Shown here: positions 1 to 5,746 of the stretch, one piece after another
Layout: every line of letters begins with the position of its first letter
Numbering within the stretch: position 1 is the stretch's first letter
Source of the DNA: Anaerolineae bacterium
GTDB taxonomy: Bacteria > Chloroflexota > Anaerolineae > Epilineales > JAHCIE01
Assembly: GCA_026129385.1 (NCBI GenBank)
Contig: JAHCIE010000159.1
Coordinates: 1 to 7,447, forward strand
Direction: 5' to 3'
DNA length: 7,447 bases
Program-made: the position numbers and the translations under genes
Notes under the pieces: model-generated
Told to the model about the DNA's origin: nothing
The model's input: only the letters and a program-made list of their open reading frames with translations
Databases searched by the model: none

Positions 1-276
1 TGGTTCGCCAAAGGGCGACATCGCCACGCCATCGGCCTCCGGGTCAGTGACCCAGCCCTGGCCGTCCACCAAGTAGCGGAACTGGTACGTCTGGCCCGCT
101 TCCAGCGTTGTCGAGGCGCTGAACACGCCGTCCTTCTTGCGCAGCTTCATGGGCAAGGCGTCAGGCTGCCAGGCATTGAAATCGCCCACGACGGCGGCCG
201 ACTGGGCGCCGTTGGCAGGTAGCTCGAACTCGACCTTGATCTGAGCGCCCTTGCGTTGGGTTGTCTTCTGAATCAT
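1..276 (-). CDS. Single-domain CBM48 / isoamylase early-set (AMPK-beta-like) glycogen-binding protein, 3' end cut by window edge
   Basis: The 92 visible codons encode a small beta-sandwich of the CBM48 / AMPK1-CBM type. The signature VVGDFNAW is at residues 29-36 and YLVDGQGW at 68-75, followed by TDPEAD. Aligned with the AMPK-beta glycogen-binding module, the two sugar-stacking tryptophans correspond to Trp36 and Trp75, and the basic contact residue to Arg67. The Asn expected near the C-terminus would lie just beyond the window. Proteins of this kind are usually only about 95-100 residues, so little is missing. There is no signal peptide, so it should be cytoplasmic. The ATG at 274-276 is chosen because a strong AGGAGG (283-288) precedes it by 6 bases. 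It diverges from glgC, which supports a role in binding or organising glycogen. No catalytic domain is visible; what follows the edge cannot be seen. Confidence 0.88.
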   Translation of the reverse strand, partial: MIQKTTQRKGAQIKVEFELPANGAQSAAVVGDFNAWQPDALPMKLRKKDGVFSASTTLEAGQTYQFRYLVDGQGWVTDPEADGVAMSPFGEP

Positions 277-336
277 ACTTAACCTCCTGGGGTAGACACA
301 CTCGTTGGGCCATACGACATAATAAATCGGCCATTC

Positions 337-365
337 GCCCAACCGGCGGGGAATTATAGGCCAAC
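337..365 (-). promoter_or_regulatory. Candidate operator: GTTGGSC direct repeats spaced 22 bp across the CBM48 promoter
   Basis: GTTGGCC (359-365) sits in the spacer between the -35 and -10 boxes, and GTTGGGC (337-343) lies just downstream of the predicted transcription start, both read on the minus strand. Their 22-base spacing is close to two helical turns. A third copy, GTTGGGC, occurs in the opposite orientation at 304-310. The placement suits a repressor site, but no regulator is encoded in the window and the motif is not one I can name. Confidence 0.25.
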
Positions 366-380
366 GGGGCGATAGGTCAA
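353..380 (-). promoter_or_regulatory. Predicted sigma70-type promoter of the CBM48 gene
   Basis: On the minus strand, TTGACC (375-380) and a perfect TATAAT (353-358) are separated by 16 bases. This gives a predicted start near 346 and an untranslated leader of about 70 bases before the ATG at 276. It is the best promoter match in the window. The identification rests on consensus match and position only. Confidence 0.72.
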
Positions 381-390
381 GCCGACAGCC

Positions 391-398
391 GTCATGAC
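391..398. promoter_or_regulatory. Perfect 8-bp palindrome GTCATGAC between the divergent -35 boxes
   Basis: GTCATGAC is its own reverse complement. It lies in the 18 bases separating the -35 box of the CBM48 gene (375-380) from the proposed -35 box of glgC (399-404). A dimeric regulator bound here could touch both promoters. An 8-bp palindrome can occur by chance, so this is a weak call. Confidence 0.25.
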
Positions 399-427
399 TT
401 GCGCGGTCGCGGCCTTTGGGCTATACT
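399..427 (+). promoter_or_regulatory. Possible glgC promoter
   Basis: TTGCGC (399-404), a 17-base spacer and TATACT (422-427) fit the sigma70 layout, with a predicted start near 434 and a leader of about 35 bases. The -10 box is good (5 of 6) and the -35 box is poor (3 of 6), so the promoter may need an activator or may be weak. Confidence 0.5.
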
Positions 428-468
428 GCGCCGCAACGTAGCCTGTCGATGGGGGTTGTGGAGGCCGC

Positions 469-1707
469 ATGCGCGTGCAAGCCGTCATTCTGGCCGGCGG
501 GGAGGGCACCCGCCTGAGTATCCTGTCTGAGAAGCGGGCCAAGCCCGCCGTGCCCTTCGCGGGGAAGTATCGCATCATCGATTTCGTTCTGTCCAACGCC
601 GTCAATTCCGACATCTACAACGTGGCGGTCTTGACCCAGTATCGTCCCCACTCCTTGAACCAGCACCTGGGCAACGGGCGGCCCTGGGACCTGGACCGCA
701 CGCGCGGTGGCCTGCGCCTCTTGCAGCCCTACCAGGGTCGCCGCGAGGGAGACTGGTATCGCGGTACGTCGGACGCCGTGTACCAGAACCTGAGCTTCCT
801 GGACGCCACGGCCGACACGTTCCTGATTCTGGGCGGCGACCACATCTACAAGATGGACTACCGGCCCATGCTGGCCTTCCACCAGCAGAAAGGAGCGGAC
901 CTGACGGTGGGTGTGCTGCACGTGGCGCCCGAGGAGGTCAGCCGCTTCGGCATTCTGAGCGCGGATGCCGACCAGCGTATTACCGACTTCAAAGAGAAAC
1001 CCAAGCAGTCGGACAGTACGCTGGCGTCCATGGGCATTTACGTCTTCAATGCCGACGTGTTGAATCAGGTCCTGCGCGGCCAGAGCGGTTCGCGACCGAT
1101 GGATTTCGGCAAGGATGTCATCCCGGCGATGATTAGCAGTCACCGGGTGTATGCCTACCCCTTCGCGGGCTACTGGGTGGACGTAGGTACGGTGCAGTCG
1201 TACTGGGAGGCTACCATGGACCTGCTGCAGCCGTCGCCGCAGCTGGACCTGTACAACCCCGACTGGACCATCCACACCCGCAGCGAGGAGCGGCCGCCGG
1301 TGTTGATGGGCGGCGACGCGGAGCTGGATCGCAGTCTGCTCTCCAATGGCTGTGTCATCGACGGCCGCATCGAGCGCTCGGTGCTGTCGCCCGGCGTGCG
1401 GGTCGAGGCCGGTGCTGTGGTGCGCGACTCGATCGTCTTCAACGACGCCGTCATCAAGGCCGGCGCGGTGGTCGATCGCGCCATCCTGGACAAGGGCGCG
1501 GTCGTCGGTGCGCGGGCTGTGGTGGGCGTCGGACCGTCGGACGTGGTCAACCGCGATTTTCCCGACCGGCTCAACACGGGCATCAGCCTGGTCGGCAAGG
1601 GGGCGGTCGTACCTGGCGGGGTCCGCGTTGGGCGCAACGTTGTCGTGCGCCCCGATAGCGGCGAGGCCGACTTTGGCGGCGACGTGGCCAGCGGGGCAAC
1701 CGTGTGA
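469..1707 (+). CDS. glgC: Glucose-1-phosphate adenylyltransferase (ADP-glucose pyrophosphorylase)
   Basis: GlgC converts glucose-1-phosphate and ATP to ADP-glucose and pyrophosphate, the committed step of bacterial glycogen synthesis, in the cytoplasm. The 412-residue length is normal for the family. The N-terminal nucleotidyltransferase domain shows LAGGEGTRL (8-16), KRAKPAVPF (22-30), RIIDF (35-39), RGTSDAV (98-104), GGDHIYKMDY (122-131), the sugar-phosphate-binding FKEKP (174-178) and GYWVDVGT (234-241). From about 280 to 395 hydrophobic hexapeptides (SVLSPGVRVEAGAVV and similar) form the left-handed beta-helix domain used for regulation and tetramer assembly. Lys33 in AGKYRIIDF aligns with the Lys39 activator-site residue of the E. 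coli enzyme. The ATG at 469 follows GGAGG (460-464) by 4 bases. It diverges from the CBM48 gene. No other glg gene lies in the window. No lesions are visible. Confidence 0.96.
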   Translation: MRVQAVILAGGEGTRLSILSEKRAKPAVPFAGKYRIIDFVLSNAVNSDIYNVAVLTQYRPHSLNQHLGNGRPWDLDRTRGGLRLLQPYQGRREGDWYRGTSDAVYQNLSFLDATADTFLILGGDHIYKMDYRPMLAFHQQKGADLTVGVLHVAPEEVSRFGILSADADQRITDFKEKPKQSDSTLASMGIYVFNADVLNQVLRGQSGSRPMDFGKDVIPAMISSHRVYAYPFAGYWVDVGTVQSYWEATMDLLQPSPQLDLYNPDWTIHTRSEERPPVLMGGDAELDRSLLSNGCVIDGRIERSVLSPGVRVEAGAVVRDSIVFNDAVIKAGAVVDRAILDKGAVVGARAVVGVGPSDVVNRDFPDRLNTGISLVGKGAVVPGGVRVGRNVVVRPDSGEADFGGDVASGATV

Positions 1708-1785
1708 CGTGCAACGCGCGGCGTGAAACGTGGGAACCCTCGACGCGGCTCATGGTTCACGCCCCACGTTTCAGAGAGCGTGCAA
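1708..1785. repeat. Palindromic intergenic element flanked by 7-base direct repeats
   Basis: A perfect 11-bp inverted repeat, TGAAACGTGGG (1724-1734) with CCCACGTTTCA (1763-1773), continues after a small bulge into AACC (1735-1738) with GGTT (1754-1757). CGTGCAA is repeated exactly at 1708-1714 and 1779-1785, just outside the stem. This looks like a short non-autonomous element with a target duplication, or a REP-like unit. It starts directly after the glgC stop codon and could also end glgC transcription, although no T-run follows the stem. Confidence 0.6.
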
Positions 1786-1803
1786 GGCCCTCGGCCTGAC
1801 CTC

Positions 1804-1833
1804 CCTCCTATGGGGTGAGACAAACCCCGGAGG
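1804..1833 (+). promoter_or_regulatory. Hairpin sequestering the ribosome binding site of the UvsE-like gene
   Basis: CCTCC (1804-1808) pairs with the Shine-Dalgarno GGAGG (1829-1833), and GGGGT (1812-1816) pairs with ACCCC (1824-1828). Together they make a ten-pair stem interrupted only by a three-base TAT bulge (1809-1811), closed by a seven-base loop (1817-1823). All five bases of the ribosome binding site are paired, and the ATG follows five bases later. Structures of this form act as RNA thermometers or translational gates in other genes. Function here is inferred from pairing alone. Confidence 0.5.
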
Positions 1834-1838
1834 AAGCC

Positions 1839-2750
1839 ATGCGCCTGGGATGCGGGCCGGGGCTGTATGGTCGCCCCGGCCTGCGCTGTTATGACGCTCG
1901 ACCCGACGGCCACCTGAGTGTCAGCCTCGCCTACCTACGCGACGGCCTGGTCTGGTGCCGACAGGCCGGGTTGCGGATGCTGCGGCTACACTGGCGGCTG
2001 GCGCCGGGGCCGGCGGATGCGGCCCTGGCCCAGATAGAGGCCTGCCGTGCCGAGCTGGCCTGGTTGGGTGGCATGGCCCGCGCCGCTGACATCCGCCTCA
2101 CCCTGCACGCTCCGTTGGGGGCGGAGCTGGGGGCGGCTCAGCCGGCTGTCGCGGAGGCGGCGAGCCGGACGCTGATAACCCTGGCGGCTCTCCTGGATGC
2201 CCTGGACGCCCAGGGCGGCGTGGTTGTTAGCCACATCGGGGGCGCGGGGGAGGCCGCGCCGCATCGCTGGGCGGCGCGAGCGCTGGCCTTGCCACCGGGG
2301 GCGCGCCGCCGCCTGGCCGTCGAGCACGACCTGAGTCACCCGGTCGGTATGGCGCTGGCCGTGCATAGCGTGTGCGGCGCGCCGGTGGTCTTTGACGACC
2401 TGCATCACCGTCTGCGCCCCGCTGGCCTGGACGGGCAGACGGCGTTGGCGCGCTGTCTGGCGACCTGGCCGCCGGGTGTCACGCCCAAGGTTCACTTTAG
2501 CTCCCCGCGCACCGAGGCTCGCCTGGTGCGGCGGCGTGGCCTGGTCGAGGCGCGGTTGCCGCGCCCGGAGGCCCATGCCGACCTGATCAATCCCTTCGAG
2601 TTCATCGCTTTCCTGCGTGGCGCGGCGTGGCAGCCGGACTTTGACGTGCTGGTTGAGGCGCGGGCGTCGGACGTGGCCGTGCTGCGGTTGCGGGCCGACG
2701 TAGCGCGGTTGGCGCCGGACCTGGCCGAGAGACTGGAGATTGGGGGGTAG
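1839..2750 (+). CDS. uvsE: UvsE/UvdE-family UV-damage endonuclease homologue (divergent)
   Basis: The 303-residue protein has the TIM-barrel pattern of UV-damage endonuclease, which nicks DNA 5' of pyrimidine dimers and other lesions using a manganese cluster. Aligned by memory with the Thermus thermophilus enzyme, the metal ligands are all present: His90, His132 (SHIGG), Glu162, Asp186 and His189 (FDDLHH), His219 (KVHFSS), His246 (AHADLI) and Glu273 (LVEAR). The active-site lysine is Lys217. The lesion-probing motif HPGQY is replaced by HAPLG (90-94), END by EHD, and the N-terminal segment that carries a conserved Asn is altered. The metal centre looks intact while damage recognition does not. 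The ATG at 1839 is preferred because GGAGG (1829-1833) sits five bases upstream; an in-frame GTG at 1815 has no such site and would run through the leader hairpin. It is followed 138 bases later by a same-strand gene of unknown function. Confidence 0.82.
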   Translation: MRLGCGPGLYGRPGLRCYDARPDGHLSVSLAYLRDGLVWCRQAGLRMLRLHWRLAPGPADAALAQIEACRAELAWLGGMARAADIRLTLHAPLGAELGAAQPAVAEAASRTLITLAALLDALDAQGGVVVSHIGGAGEAAPHRWAARALALPPGARRRLAVEHDLSHPVGMALAVHSVCGAPVVFDDLHHRLRPAGLDGQTALARCLATWPPGVTPKVHFSSPRTEARLVRRRGLVEARLPRPEAHADLINPFEFIAFLRGAAWQPDFDVLVEARASDVAVLRLRADVARLAPDLAERLEIGG

Positions 2751-2758
2751 AGGTTGGC

Positions 2759-2800
2759 GGGGAACAGGGAGCGTCGGGCGGGGAGCGGGTTGGGACGGGG
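2759..2800 (+). other. G-tract cluster with G-quadruplex potential after the UvsE-like gene
   Basis: Seven runs of three or four G lie on the plus strand between 2759 and 2800. The core at 2776-2800 has five runs separated by 1, 3, 2 and 2 bases, which satisfies the usual quadruplex pattern. It begins 8 bases after the stop codon, so the structure could form in the mRNA 3' end or in the non-template strand. The units look like decayed copies of a short GGGGAGC-like repeat. Confidence 0.55.
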
Positions 2801-2807
2801 AGCTGAC

Positions 2808-2855
2808 CACGGAAGATACGGCATGGGCGTTCTCGCCTGTTCCGTATCCGCCGTG
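2808..2855. repeat. Imperfect palindrome between the UvsE-like gene and the following gene
   Basis: The arm at 2808-2821 (CACGGAAGATACGG) pairs with 2842-2855 (CCGTATCCGCCGTG), 12 of 14 positions matching, around a 20-base loop. No T-run follows, so it is not a classic terminator. The CCACGG start resembles part of the palindromic repeat at 3388-3480, suggesting related dispersed elements. Confidence 0.55.
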
Positions 2856-2888
2856 TGTTGTGTGGTTTACCTCGGTATGGGATAGCAG

Positions 2889-3359
2889 ATGCGGACAGAG
2901 CTGTGGCCGGAGGCGGAGACGCCGGCGCTGGTGGTGGTGGTGACCAGCGCGGCGGATCTGGCGCGGGCGGCGGCGGGCTGGTACCGCGTGCCCGTGGCCC
3001 ACGCACCGCCCCGGCTGGGCGCTGAGGTGGTGGCCCTGTACCAGACGCAACGCTGCGGCCCCGACGGCGGCCAGGTGCGCTGGTGGGCGCCGCTACGGCG
3101 GGTCCAGTTGGCGCGACGGTGCGATTTGATCCCCGACGAGGCGGCCCATCCCCGCGCCGATGCCCTGTACTGGCGGCTGGACCTGGGCGCGCTGCGGCCG
3201 CTGGCGCGGCCCGTCCCCGCCCGACGACTACGGCGCGTCGCGTTCATCGCCACGACGTGGGGGCGGCTGGCCGATGCGGCCGACCTGGCCGACCTGTTCC
3301 TCCACGAGCCGCGCCGCAGGACGCTGGGGCGGGGACTGAGCCAGGAGAGTGGCGATTAG
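2889..3359 (+). CDS. Conserved hypothetical protein, 156 residues, function unknown
   Basis: No named domain is recognised. The protein is soluble, with no signal peptide or membrane segment, and very rich in Arg. A hydrophobic strand ALVVVV (13-18) is followed by WYRVPV (31-36), VALYQTQ (48-54), VRWWAPLRR (63-71), LIPDEAAHPRADALYWRLDLG (split here as LIPDEAAHPRAD, 80-91, and ALYWRLDLG, 92-100) and RPVPARRLRRVAFIATTW (107-124). I recall similar WYR-P and LIPDE-HPRAD blocks in uncharacterised proteins of Chloroflexota and Cyanobacteria, but cannot verify it. The ATG at 2889 has only a weak purine stretch upstream. The last four residues (ESGD) and the stop lie inside a 14-base direct repeat, so the C-terminus may have been remodelled by that repeat. 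A perfect 8-bp inverted repeat (2925-2932 with 2943-2950) lies in its 5' coding part. Confidence 0.7.
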   Translation: MRTELWPEAETPALVVVVTSAADLARAAAGWYRVPVAHAPPRLGAEVVALYQTQRCGPDGGQVRWWAPLRRVQLARRCDLIPDEAAHPRADALYWRLDLGALRPLARPVPARRLRRVAFIATTWGRLADAADLADLFLHEPRRRTLGRGLSQESGD

Positions 3360-3374
3360 GGAGTGGGGATTGGC
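3347..3374 (+). repeat. Tandem 14-base repeat spanning a stop codon
   Basis: GAGTGGCGATTAGG (3347-3360) is followed immediately by GAGTGGGGATTGGC (3361-3374), 11 of 14 bases identical. The first copy supplies the last codons and the TAG stop of the hypothetical protein gene. Confidence 0.6.
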
Positions 3375-3387
3375 AAGGCGCAGCGTC

Positions 3388-3480
3388 CACGAAGGACACG
3401 AAGGACACGATGGCCACGGACAGACGAAGCGGAGAGGTAAATCATCCGCTGCGTGCGTGTGCGCCTGTGTGTCCTTCGTG
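3388..3480. repeat. Palindromic repeat built from 9-base CACGAAGGA units, in the convergent gap
   Basis: Four tandem 9-base units start at 3388 (CACGAAGGA twice, then CACGATGGC and CACGGACAG). The first 12 bases (3388-3399) are the exact reverse complement of 3469-3480 (GTGTCCTTCGTG). An inner hairpin, AGCGGA (3428-3433) with TCCGCT (3445-3450), lies in between. I recall CACGAAGGACACGAAGG-type words as common dispersed intergenic repeats in several phyla including Chloroflexota. It separates two convergent genes and could stop transcription from both sides, although no T-runs are present. Confidence 0.65.
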
Positions 3481-3503
3481 CTAACCCAGGACAGAACGGT
3501 GTT

Positions 3504-3515
3504 CGCTAGGCGGCG

Positions 3516-3523
<8 letters not shown>
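3504..3523. repeat. 10-base perfect tandem duplication at the icd stop codon
   Basis: CGCTAGGCGG occurs twice in a row (3504-3513 and 3514-3523). The second copy contains the icd TAG stop (3516-3518 on the minus strand); the first, just beyond it, is out of frame. It is probably a small slippage duplication. Confidence 0.6.
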
Positions 3524-4784
<1,261 letters not shown>

Positions 4785-4820
4785 GACAGACAGAGTCCTT
4801 TCTGCGAGGGTCGGGGCGGG

Positions 4821-5639
4821 TTAGCGGGACGGGTCAGGCAGACGAGGGCGGCCCAGGTCGTGGGCGACGCGCTCGCGGACGGCCGGGTCATTGATGTCGA
4901 GAATCTGGCCGCTCAGGTCGCGGGCGTGGCTGGTACACAGCCAGACAATCAGCTCAGCCGGCTCGCGGGGGTCGCGTAGCTGACCCTCGGCATGGCGGCG
5001 GCGGAAGGTCTGGGCGGCGGGGAACTGCTCGTCGGAGGTGCGGCGAATGTCGGCCTGCATCTGGGTATCGGTAGCTCCCGGATAGACGGCGTTGACCCGC
5101 ACGCCGTGGGGGTGGACCTCGGCGGCCAGGATCCGTGTGAAGTGATCGAGACCGGCTTTGGCCGCGCCGTAGGCGGACCAGCCGGGCGTGACGCTGCGGG
5201 CTGCGCCGGTGGACACGTTGATGATGCGCCCGCCGCCCTCCTCGATCATCAGGGGCAGCACGGCATGGGTCATGCGGAAGACGCCTACCAGGTTGACGTG
5301 GATGTTATAGGCCCACTCTTCGGGATCTACGTCCCAGGTCATACCCATCGGACTCAGGATGCCGGCGTTGTTGATCAGGATGTCGACCGTGCCGCATTCT
5401 TCTACCACGCGCTCGACCAGGGCGCGCACATCCTCAGGGTTGGCGACGTCGCACACCAGTCCCCAGGCCGTCGCGCCACGCAGTCGCAGGTCCTCGGCGG
5501 CGGCGTTGACCTCATGGGCGCTGCGGGCGGCCAGAACCACCGTTGCGCCGTACGCGGCCAGGTCGTGGGCGACGGCGCGGCCGATACCGCGGCCGCCGCC
5601 GGTAATGAGCGCTGTCTGTCCGGCCAGGGTGTGGGGCAT
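4821..5639 (-). CDS. Classical short-chain dehydrogenase/reductase (SDR), substrate unknown
   Basis: A 272-residue Rossmann-fold oxidoreductase. It shows the cofactor motif TGGGRGIG (13-20), CDVANPEDV (63-71), NNAG (90-93), catalytic Asn116 in HVNLVGVF, Ser143 in INVSTGAA, Tyr157 and Lys161 in the YGAAK motif, and PG (187-188). The end of strand 2, AARS (37-40), has Arg rather than an acidic residue, which favours NADP(H). The C-terminal part departs from the usual ending with a double glycine: it reads LSGQILDIND followed by a charged tail of about 20 residues. The pattern is that of 3-oxoacyl-ACP reductase or alcohol-type SDRs, but the substrate cannot be read from sequence. The ATG at 5639 has AGGA (5646-5649) six bases upstream. 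It lies between the DUF1385 gene (107-base gap) and icd (36-base gap), all on one strand. Confidence 0.92.
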   Translation of the reverse strand: MPHTLAGQTALITGGGRGIGRAVAHDLAAYGATVVLAARSAHEVNAAAEDLRLRGATAWGLVCDVANPEDVRALVERVVEECGTVDILINNAGILSPMGMTWDVDPEEWAYNIHVNLVGVFRMTHAVLPLMIEEGGGRIINVSTGAARSVTPGWSAYGAAKAGLDHFTRILAAEVHPHGVRVNAVYPGATDTQMQADIRRTSDEQFPAAQTFRRRHAEGQLRDPREPAELIVWLCTSHARDLSGQILDINDPAVRERVAHDLGRPRLPDPSR

Positions 5640-5682
5640 GGCTGATCCTGTAGAGACCTTCGGTCACGCGGGATAGCCAGCG

Positions 5683-5702
5683 GCCGCGCCGCGTGGCGCG
5701 GC
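5683..5702 (-). terminator. GC-only hairpin between the DUF1385 and SDR genes
   Basis: GCCGCGCC (5683-5690) and GGCGCGGC (5695-5702) form a perfect 8-bp stem with a four-base loop. A second small stem (5716-5720 with 5726-5730) lies beside it. No T-run follows on the minus strand, so full termination is doubtful. It could be a partial terminator or an mRNA stabiliser or processing site that sets different levels for the two sides of the operon. Confidence 0.35.
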
Positions 5703-5746
5703 GGAGGTGGCCGTACCCGCAGCGAGCGGGATGATTCGCCGCTGGG

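Noticed and set aside
421..1275. Long open frame (284 codons) on the minus strand opposite glgC
   Set aside because: It is fully antisense to a clearly identified glgC, has no family motifs and arises from GC-rich third positions.
1815..1838. Upstream GTG start for the UvsE-like gene, adding eight residues
   Set aside because: The ATG at 1839 has GGAGG five bases upstream and begins MRLG like family members. The GTG has no ribosome binding site and sits in the hairpin loop region.
1170..1913. 247-codon minus-strand open frame over the glgC 3' end
   Set aside because: The Ser/Thr/Pro-rich composition is that of an antisense shadow, and it spans the palindromic element and the hairpin leader.
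2925..2950. Perfect 8-bp inverted repeat with a GGT-repeat loop in the 5' coding part of the hypothetical protein
   Set aside because: It lies inside coding sequence for a Val-rich strand. GGT/GTG codon runs readily create such pairing in GC-rich DNA.
1986..3050. 354-codon open frame on the minus strand across the UvsE-like gene and the gap after it
   Set aside because: The translation is Arg/Gln/Pro-rich low-complexity with no motifs, while the plus-strand frame has clear UvsE motifs. It also reads through the palindrome and G-tracts.
3388..3423. CRISPR-like array
   Set aside because: The units are 9 bases in direct tandem with no spacers and decay along the array, which is a simple repeat and not a CRISPR array.
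4992..5645. 217-codon plus-strand open frame opposite the SDR gene
   Set aside because: Gly/Ala/Val-rich shadow of a gene with all SDR motifs intact.
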